A stretch of DNA of 10,726 bases from Rhizobacter sp. GTDB lineage: Bacteria; Pseudomonadota; Gammaproteobacteria; Burkholderiales; Burkholderiaceae_C. The notes below the pieces were generated by a model that saw nothing but the letters and a program-made list of their open reading frames with translations, made no database searches and was not told the DNA's origin. The stretch lies in contig JACMKJ010000135.1 of the NCBI GenBank assembly GCA_014380155.1, positions 1-10,726 of the forward strand. Reading direction: 5' to 3'. The position numbers and the translations under genes are program-made. Shown here piece after piece: positions 1 to 5,231 of this stretch (positions are counted from its first letter, which is position 1; the number at the start of each line of letters is the position of its first letter).

Positions 1-397
1 AGCCGCCGCCACCGCCGGAGCTGCCACCACCACCCGAACTGCCGCCGCCGAAGCCGCCACCACCGGAGCGGCCACCGCCACCACCGAAGCCGCCGCCACC
101 GGAGCGGCCGCCACCACCACCACCGCCGCCGAAGCCACCCGGGCGCTCTTCACGCGGGCGGGCTTCGTTGACAACCAGGGCGCGGCCGTCGAGGGCCTGG
201 CCGTTCATGCCGTTGATGGCCGATTGAGCCTCGGCGTCCGAGCCCATTTCCACGAAGCCGAAGCCCTTGGAGCGGCCGGTGTCGCGGTCCATCATCACCT
301 TGGCAGATGAGACAGTGCCGAACTGTGCGAATGCTTGTTGAAGATCCTCGTCACGAACGCTATAGGCGAGGTTGCCGACGTAAAGTTTATTGCCCAT
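1..397 (-). CDS. Glycine-rich RRM RNA-binding protein (C-terminus beyond window)
   Basis: Small single-RRM RNA-binding protein; 132 codons are visible and the frame runs off position 1 without a stop. It begins MGNKLYVGNL, giving RNP2 (LYVGNL, residues 5-10); RNP1 is KGFGFVEM (residues 44-51), with the exposed aromatics intact. The RRM ends near residue 82 (ALVVNEARPR). After that the protein is almost only Gly with Arg, Ser and Phe, in repeated RSGGGGF blocks, probably a disordered RNA-contacting tail. Family knowledge: such bacterial RRM proteins resemble cyanobacterial Rbp and plant glycine-rich proteins, are often cold-responsive, and are thought to act on RNA folding or stability. The ATG at 395-397 is preceded by an AAAGG/AGGA purine run and fits the family N-terminus. 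It is transcribed divergently from the BtuF-like gene. The RRM assignment is firm; the cellular role is inference. Confidence 0.93.
   Translation of the reverse strand, partial: MGNKLYVGNLAYSVRDEDLQQAFAQFGTVSSAKVMMDRDTGRSKGFGFVEMGSDAEAQSAINGMNGQALDGRALVVNEARPREERPGGFGGGGGGGGRSGGGGFGGGGGRSGGGGFGGGSSGGGGSSGGGGG
49..120. repeat. 36-bp tandem repeat coding the Gly-rich tail
   Basis: Positions 49-84 and 85-120 are two copies of a 36-bp unit beginning cgaagccgcc and containing ggagcggcc; they differ at only a few positions. A degenerate third start (cgaagccacc) lies at 129-138. Read on the minus strand the unit gives 12 residues of the form RSGGGGFGGGGG. In-frame gain or loss of this unit would change tail length without a frameshift. 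Confidence 0.8.
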
Positions 398-499
398 GGA
401 GAGAGCCTTTCTTTCCTGAAGTCACAGAGAACAAATTTGGAGCTTTTACCTATCCTGAACCATTCAAGCGAAGGCGCTGCATCCATACCGGGAATTTCC

Positions 500-529
500 A
501 TTATCAATTAATTGCGCAAAGCGGTGCAA
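500..529 (-). promoter_or_regulatory. Probable sigma-70 promoter of the RRM gene
   Basis: On the minus strand TTGCAC (524-529) is followed after 18 bp by GATAAT (500-505), a 5/6 match to the -10 consensus in an AT-rich patch (AATTAATTGATAAT). The start point would be near 493, leaving a leader of about 96 nt. The leader contains TTCAGGA twice (minus-strand reading of 453-459 and 414-420); the second copy lies about 17 nt before the start codon. This is a motif match only. The rest of the 398-653 gap holds no gene that I can support. For the plus-strand gene I see only a possible TATGAT at 619-624 without a good -35. Confidence 0.5.
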
Positions 530-653
530 ATAGTGGAAAGCCCTGCAATACGCTCAAGTTGAAAGTGTTGTTTTCCCAGCCTGGCATTCGACGGCGCTGT
601 TTCGGTATGCGCCATCCCTATGATCGCGAGGCCCCACTTGCTGCCTTGGCCCC

Positions 654-1454
654 ATGAACACGCGCATCGCCAGCCTGGTTCCCAGCCTCACCGAATTGGT
701 GTTTGAGCTGGGCTTGGGCGATCAATTGGTGGCACGCACGGGTTTTTGCATTCACCCTGCACCGCGATTGCGCGATGTACCCAAAGTGGGTGGCACCAAG
801 GATGTGAATCTCGCCAAACTGAAGCAGTTGGCGCCCACCCATGTGCTGCTGAATGTGGATGAAAACCGCCTCGATACCGCTCAGGCGCTTGAAACCCTCG
901 GTGCCCAACTGGTGGTCACCCACCCCTGCGACCCGGAAGACAACCTGGCCCTCATCGACCAGTTGGCCGAGGTCTTTGCCGACCAGCCGGGCGTGCCGGA
1001 GCGTGCGCGAAAGCTGCGCAGCGCCCTGGCCGGTGAACTGTTGCTGACTCATCCGGCCGGGCGTGCGCCGTGCCGCGTGCTCTACCTGATCTGGCACGGG
1101 CCGTGGATGACGGTCGCGCGCGATACCTACATCTCGCGCATGCTGGCGCGCGTCAACTGGCTGAGCGAGCCGGCGCAAGACGGCGGTGAGCGTGGCGCCG
1201 CGCGTTACCCGGTGCTGCGGGGCGACGAGCCCTGGCTGGCCGACGTCGAACGGGTGCTGCTCAGCTCCGAGCCGTTCAATTTCACCGACGACCATTTGCA
1301 CCAAGCCCGGGCGTTGTGCCCGCAGGCGCGGGTGCAGCGGGTCGACGGCGAGCTGCTCAGCTGGTACGGCCCGCGCGCGCTCCCGGGTTTGCGCTATCTG
1401 CGTGAACTGGCCCATAACCCACAAAATGCCCCATGGACATCTACAAACCGTTGA
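654..1454 (+). CDS. BtuF-like helical-backbone metal/cobalamin-binding protein without signal peptide
   Basis: A 266-residue protein of the TroA/BtuF periplasmic-binding fold. The N-terminus RIASLVPSLTELVFELG is the classic first strand and helix of BtuF-type proteins. It is followed by DVPKVGGTKDVNLAKLKQLAPTHVLL, where the family has (V)GG...(D)(L/V)E.I..L.PDLVL, and YLIWHGPWMTVARDTYISRML matches the second-lobe W..P.MT.G..(T/S)(F/Y) segment. BtuF proper delivers vitamin B12 to the BtuCD transporter in the periplasm. Here the homology starts at residue 4 and there is no signal peptide or lipobox, so the protein is predicted to be cytoplasmic, and no transporter genes are adjacent. Ligand and role are therefore open. 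No strong Shine-Dalgarno is visible before the ATG, but the family N-terminus fixes this start. Its last 22 bases overlap the MarC gene in another frame. Confidence 0.8.
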   Translation: MNTRIASLVPSLTELVFELGLGDQLVARTGFCIHPAPRLRDVPKVGGTKDVNLAKLKQLAPTHVLLNVDENRLDTAQALETLGAQLVVTHPCDPEDNLALIDQLAEVFADQPGVPERARKLRSALAGELLLTHPAGRAPCRVLYLIWHGPWMTVARDTYISRMLARVNWLSEPAQDGGERGAARYPVLRGDEPWLADVERVLLSSEPFNFTDDHLHQARALCPQARVQRVDGELLSWYGPRALPGLRYLRELAHNPQNAPWTSTNR

Positions 1455-2071
1455 TCGCGTTGCTCGCCATCGTCAACCCGATCGGCGTGATTCCCTTCTT
1501 CATCCACTTCACCGAAGGTTTCACCCGCGAGCAGCGCCGGCGCACCATCCGCGTGGCGGCGTTCAGCGCTTTTGTGGTGATTGCCGTCAGCGCGCTGGCC
1601 GGGCTCAAGATCATCGAGTTCTTCGGCATCTCGCTGGCTTCGTTCCAGGTGGGCGGCGGCACGCTGCTGCTGATCTCGGCGCTGCAGATGCTCAATGCGC
1701 AACCTGCCGAAACGCGGCCCGAAGACGTCAACGAAGGTGACACCAAGGTCGATGCCGGCGACAGCATCGCGGTGGTGCCGCTGACCATCCCGCTGCTCAC
1801 CGGCCCGGCCACCATCTCCACCATGGTGATCTACGCCGACAAGACACGCCACTGGTGGGAGCTGGCCTTCCTGGTCGGCTACGGTGTGGTGATCGGCATC
1901 GCGGTGTGGCTGGCCTTCAGTGCCTCCGGGCGCATCGCCAAGGTGCTGGGCAAGACCGGCATCAACGTGATGACACGCCTGATGGGCTTGATCCTTGCGG
2001 CGCTCGCGGTCGAGGTGATGTCGGACGGGCTGATCAAGCTCTTTCCCATCCTCGCCAGCACGGTTCGGTAA
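1433..2071 (+). CDS. MarC/NAAT-family integral membrane protein
   Basis: A 212-residue polytopic inner-membrane protein of the MarC (UPF0056/NAAT) family. Signature stretches are AIVNPIGVIPFF near the start and VPLTIPLLTGPATIS (about residues 113-127), the two re-entrant or helix-start motifs seen across MarC, YchE and YhgN. About six hydrophobic segments can be read (residues 3-22, 38-57, 67-85, 115-135, 140-165, 180-207), and the length is normal. Family function is uncertain: some members were described as amino-acid transporters, and E. coli MarC itself was shown not to cause multiple antibiotic resistance. The ATG lies inside the end of the BtuF-like gene (22-bp overlap), so translation is probably coupled; no separate good ribosome-binding site is seen. 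The family call is firm; the substrate is unknown. Confidence 0.9.
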   Translation: MDIYKPLIALLAIVNPIGVIPFFIHFTEGFTREQRRRTIRVAAFSAFVVIAVSALAGLKIIEFFGISLASFQVGGGTLLLISALQMLNAQPAETRPEDVNEGDTKVDAGDSIAVVPLTIPLLTGPATISTMVIYADKTRHWWELAFLVGYGVVIGIAVWLAFSASGRIAKVLGKTGINVMTRLMGLILAALAVEVMSDGLIKLFPILASTVR

Positions 2072-2089
2072 GGCGCCGAAAGCGCGCTT
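2070..2089 (+). terminator. Weak hairpin just after the MarC gene
   Basis: Overlapping the MarC stop codon, AAGGCGC (2070-2076) can pair with GCGCGCTT (2082-2089) with one bulged G and a CGAAA loop. There is no U-tract after it, so termination would be partial at best. It abuts the first TTCAC half-site ahead of creD. Confidence 0.25.
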
Positions 2090-2114
2090 CACACAGGCTT
2101 CATTCGCACTTCAT
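2088..2114 (+). promoter_or_regulatory. Three TTCA(C/T) half-sites, 11 bp apart: cre/blr-tag-like operator of creD
   Basis: TTCAC at 2088-2092, TTCAT at 2099-2103 and TTCAT at 2110-2114 are each separated by exactly 6 bp, giving an 11-bp period, so all lie on one face of the helix. Established knowledge: the CreB (E. coli) and BlrA (Aeromonas) response regulators bind TTCAC-N6-TTCAC upstream of their targets, and creD is the most strongly induced cre gene in E. coli. The position 42-68 bp before the creD start fits an activator site. No strong -10 is evident downstream (GACATT at 2125-2130 is the best), consistent with activator dependence. Binding is inferred from the match. Confidence 0.6.
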
Positions 2115-2155
2115 GGCCCGGGGGGACATTGCGTCGCTTCAACCCTGGAGCCTGA

Positions 2156-3520
2156 ATGAAAGTCAACCCGCTCGTCACCAAGACATTTGCCATTCTCGTC
2201 ATCGTGGGCCTGCTGATGCTGGCCTTGGGCCGCATCGGTTACTTGGCCGACGAGAGGCAACAACGTTTCCGCGAAGCCGAGTCGAGCGTCGAGCACAGCC
2301 AGGCGGGCCGCCAGGCGCTGCTCGGGCCGGTGTTGCACAGCGCCTGTGTCGAAGAGTGGGAGGCGGTGAGCGGCGAAGGCAAGGACCGTGTCACCACCAC
2401 CGGTCGGCGCGAGTTTGACCTCGGCGCCACGCCGCGCTTGCTGAGCGTGCAGGCCCAAGTGGCGATGGAGCCGCGCTACCGCGGCCTTTTCAAGATCAAC
2501 ACCTACTCGGCCAGAACGGTGTTGAAAGCGCAGTGGGCGCCTCTTGCGGCCTTGCGGCCCACCGCCGAGCACAAGAACTCGCGCCTGAGCTGCCAGCCGC
2601 CGGTGCTGATGGTGGGGGTGAGCGATGCGCGTGGCATCCGCCAGGCGGTGGTGCAAGTGGGCGGCGACAGTCTCCCGGTGCGTGCAGGCACCGCGCACAA
2701 GAGCCACCCGCGAGGCTTTCACGCGGTGCTGCCGGAAGCGTTGCGCCAGTCGGAGCAGCCGTTCAGTGCCGAAGTGACGCTCGAACTGGTGGGCACCACC
2801 GACCTCGCCGTGGCCCCCGTGGCCGACGACACCCGCATGCAGCTCGACGCCAACTGGCCGCACCCGTCGTTCGGTGGGCGCTTCCTGCCGGTCACGCGCG
2901 AGGTTCGGGCCGACGGTTTCACCGCGGCGTGGCAGGTGTCGTCACTGGCCACCACCGCGCCGCTCGACTTTGTGCGCGGCGCGGCCTTGTGCACCAGCGA
3001 GCGCGCCGAAGGCAAGTGCATCGAGTCGTTCAACGTCTCGTTCATCGACCCGGTGAACCCTTACTCGCTGAGCGACCGCGCCATCAAGTACGGCCTGCTG
3101 TTCATCGCGCTCACTTTCGTGGCGGTGGCCATGGCCGAGGTGATGCGCCGGCTGCGCGTCCACCCCATCCAGTACCTTCTGGTGGGCTCGGCCTTGTCGA
3201 TCTTCTTTCTGCTGTTGCTCAGCTTGTCTGAACACCTGTCGTTCGCTCTCTCCTATGCGCTGGCCAGCGCGGCCTGTGTCGGCTTGCTCGGTGTTTACGG
3301 TAGCCACCTCCTGGGCGGGTGGCGTGCGGGCGTGGGCTTTGGTGCCGGCGTGGCGGCCTTGTATGGGGCGCTCTATGCGTTGCTGCAGATGGAGCAGACC
3401 GCCCTGGTGATGGGCTCGGTGCTGCTCTTCGTCGTGCTGGCCGCCGTGATGCTGCTGACACGCCGTCTCGACTGGTACAGCCTGTTGCGCGCGCCAGCAA
3501 CACCTGCGGTTGACGAGTAA
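2156..3520 (+). CDS. creD: CreD-family inner membrane protein
   Basis: A 454-residue homologue of CreD, close to the usual length. Layout: an N-terminal membrane anchor (residues about 8-27), an external domain up to about residue 305 containing the family stretches RYRGLFKINTYSA and FNVSFIDPVNPYSLSDRAIKYG, then five closely spaced membrane segments (about 310-330, 337-358, 362-388, 393-414, 417-436). HPIQYLLVGSALSIFFLLLLS and the ending LTRRLDWYSL are highly typical. CreD is the effector of the Cre regulon. In E. coli its overexpression causes colicin E2 tolerance, and it has been linked to envelope integrity and beta-lactam response, but its biochemical activity is unknown. A good TGGAG ribosome-binding site (2146-2150) sits 5 bp before the ATG. 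No creB or creC is beside it, but cre-tag-like half-sites lie upstream. Confidence 0.93.
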   Translation: MKVNPLVTKTFAILVIVGLLMLALGRIGYLADERQQRFREAESSVEHSQAGRQALLGPVLHSACVEEWEAVSGEGKDRVTTTGRREFDLGATPRLLSVQAQVAMEPRYRGLFKINTYSARTVLKAQWAPLAALRPTAEHKNSRLSCQPPVLMVGVSDARGIRQAVVQVGGDSLPVRAGTAHKSHPRGFHAVLPEALRQSEQPFSAEVTLELVGTTDLAVAPVADDTRMQLDANWPHPSFGGRFLPVTREVRADGFTAAWQVSSLATTAPLDFVRGAALCTSERAEGKCIESFNVSFIDPVNPYSLSDRAIKYGLLFIALTFVAVAMAEVMRRLRVHPIQYLLVGSALSIFFLLLLSLSEHLSFALSYALASAACVGLLGVYGSHLLGGWRAGVGFGAGVAALYGALYALLQMEQTALVMGSVLLFVVLAAVMLLTRRLDWYSLLRAPATPAVDE

Positions 3521-3542
3521 GCAAGCAGGAGGTTTCGAAGGC

Positions 3543-3566
3543 TAGACTCTGCGGCGAACTGCAGAG
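3543..3566 (+). promoter_or_regulatory. Possible -10 element and 6-bp inverted repeat before the GMC gene
   Basis: TAGACT (3543-3548) is a 4/6 match to a -10 box about 28 bp before the GTG start. A perfect inverted repeat, CTCTGC (3547-3552) and GCAGAG (3561-3566) with an 8-bp spacer, covers the expected start point. It could be an operator or a short 5' hairpin. No convincing -35 is seen at normal spacing, and read-through from creD (55-bp gap) is an alternative. Confidence 0.3.
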
Positions 3567-3575
3567 CGGCCTTCC

Positions 3576-5231
3576 GTGACCCCCTCCATCTACGACTACA
3601 TCATCTGCGGAGCCGGCACCGCCGGCTGCCTGCTGGCCAACCGGCTCTCGGCCGACCCGACCCAACGCGTGCTGCTGATCGAAGCTGGCGGCAACGACGA
3701 CTACATGTGGATCCACATCCCGGTCGGCTACCTCTATTGCATTGGCAACCCGCGCACCGATTGGTTGTATTTCACCGACGAAGACCCCGGCCTGAACGGC
3801 CGCAAGCTGCGCTACCCGCGCGGCAAGGTGCTGGGCGGCTGCTCCAGCATCAACGGCATGATCTACATGCGCGGCCAGGCGCGCGACTACGACCACTGGG
3901 GCGCACTCGGCAACGAGGGCTGGAGCTGGCGCGAGTGCCTGCCGGCCTTCATGAAGCACGAAGACTTCCACAAGGGCGCCGACGCGGTGCACGCCGCACC
4001 CGGCTTCGATCCGAAAGGCGAACGCGCGGGCGGCGAGTGGCGCGTTGAAAAGCAGCGCCTGCGCTGGGATGTGCTCGACGCGTTTGCGCAGGCCGCACAA
4101 CAGGCCGGCATCCCGCACAGCAACGACTTCAACCGCGGCGACAACGAAGGTGTGGGCTACTTCGACGTCAACCAGCGCAAAGGCATCCGTTGGAACGCGA
4201 CCAAGGCATTCTTGCGCCCGATCGAAAACCGCGACAACCTGCAGGTCTGGACCGGCGCGCACATCTCGCGCGTGCTGCTCGACCAAGGTGAAGGCGGCGA
4301 GCGCCGCGCCATCGGCGTGGAGGTGTTGCCGCACGGTGGCGGCGAGCCGATCCAGGTCAAGGCTCGCGCCGAGGTGATCCTGGCCGCCGGCGCCATCGGC
4401 ACGCCGCAGATCCTGCAGCTTTCGGGCATTGGCGCGGCGAGCCTGTTGCAGCACCACGGAATCCAGGTGCAGCACCACCTGCCCGGCGTGGGCGGCAACC
4501 TGCAAGACCATTTGCAGATCCGCGCGGTCTACAGCGTGCAAGGCGTGAAGACGCTCAACACGCAGGCCAACTCGCTGTGGGGCAAGGCGAAGATCGGCCT
4601 CGAATACGCCTTCAAGCGCAGCGGCGCGATGAGCATGGCGCCCTCGCAGCTGGGTGCGTTCACCCGAAGCAGCCCCGAGCAGCCGCACGCCAACCTCGAA
4701 TACCACGTGCAGCCGCTCTCGCTCGAGGCCTTTGGCGAGCCGCTGCACAGCTTCAACGCCTTCACCGCCAGCGTGTGCAACCTCAACCCGACCAGCCGCG
4801 GCCAGGTGCAGATCCGCAGCAATTCGCCGAACGACGCGCCGAGCATCCGCGCCAACTACCTCAGCACCACTGAAGACCGCCGTGTGGCGGCCGATTCACT
4901 GCGCGTCACCCGCCGCATCGTGGCCCAGCCGGCGCTCGCCAAATACAGCCCGCAAGAAGTAAAACCTGGCCCGCAGTTCCAGACCGACGACGAACTGGCC
5001 AAGCTGGCCGGTGACATCGGCACCACCATCTTCCACCCGGTGGGCACGGCCAAGATGGGCCCCGAATCCGACCCGCTGGCGGTGGTCGATGCCCGACTGC
5101 GGGTGCACGGCGTGCGTGGGCTGCGCGTGGTCGACGCGAGCGTGATGCCCACCATCACCAGTGGCAACACCAACTCGCCGACCCTGATGATTGCCGAGCG
5201 CGCAGCAGCCTGGATTCTTGGCGGCGAATGA
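3576..5231 (+). CDS. GMC-family FAD-dependent alcohol dehydrogenase/oxidoreductase
   Basis: A 551-residue glucose-methanol-choline (GMC) flavoprotein, resembling AlkJ-type alcohol and choline dehydrogenases in length and order of motifs. The dinucleotide fold is at residues 9-38 (G12-x-G14-x-x-G17, then E36 for the adenosine ribose). GMC signature 1 begins at P81 (PRGKVLGGCSSIN), signature 2 at A270 (AAGAIGTPQILQLSGIG). The catalytic pair is predicted as His487 (FHPVGTAKMG) and Asn533 (GNTNSPTLMIAE). Members oxidise an alcohol to an aldehyde and pass electrons to O2 or a membrane quinone pool; the substrate here cannot be read. No signal peptide is present. It starts with GTG at 3576 and a poor ribosome-binding site, but the next in-frame ATG (residue 44) would remove the FAD motif. 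Its stop overlaps the next gene's start (ATGA). Confidence 0.93.
   Translation: MTPSIYDYIICGAGTAGCLLANRLSADPTQRVLLIEAGGNDDYMWIHIPVGYLYCIGNPRTDWLYFTDEDPGLNGRKLRYPRGKVLGGCSSINGMIYMRGQARDYDHWGALGNEGWSWRECLPAFMKHEDFHKGADAVHAAPGFDPKGERAGGEWRVEKQRLRWDVLDAFAQAAQQAGIPHSNDFNRGDNEGVGYFDVNQRKGIRWNATKAFLRPIENRDNLQVWTGAHISRVLLDQGEGGERRAIGVEVLPHGGGEPIQVKARAEVILAAGAIGTPQILQLSGIGAASLLQHHGIQVQHHLPGVGGNLQDHLQIRAVYSVQGVKTLNTQANSLWGKAKIGLEYAFKRSGAMSMAPSQLGAFTRSSPEQPHANLEYHVQPLSLEAFGEPLHSFNAFTASVCNLNPTSRGQVQIRSNSPNDAPSIRANYLSTTEDRRVAADSLRVTRRIVAQPALAKYSPQEVKPGPQFQTDDELAKLAGDIGTTIFHPVGTAKMGPESDPLAVVDARLRVHGVRGLRVVDASVMPTITSGNTNSPTLMIAERAAAWILGGE

Noticed and set aside
1..140. CRISPR-like or satellite array at the left edge
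   Set aside because: The repeats are in frame and encode the Gly-rich tail of the RRM protein; there are no spacers.
540..653. Cobalamin riboswitch ahead of the BtuF-like gene
   Set aside because: The leader is too short and I find no B12-box-like GCCACTG or the expected helices.
618..1424. A 268-codon minus-strand frame opposite the BtuF-like gene
   Set aside because: No domain, biased composition, and the plus strand has a clear family match.
3219..4748. A 509-codon minus-strand frame opposite creD and the GMC gene
   Set aside because: Same reason: antisense to well-supported genes, biased composition, no motif, no ribosome-binding site or promoter logic.
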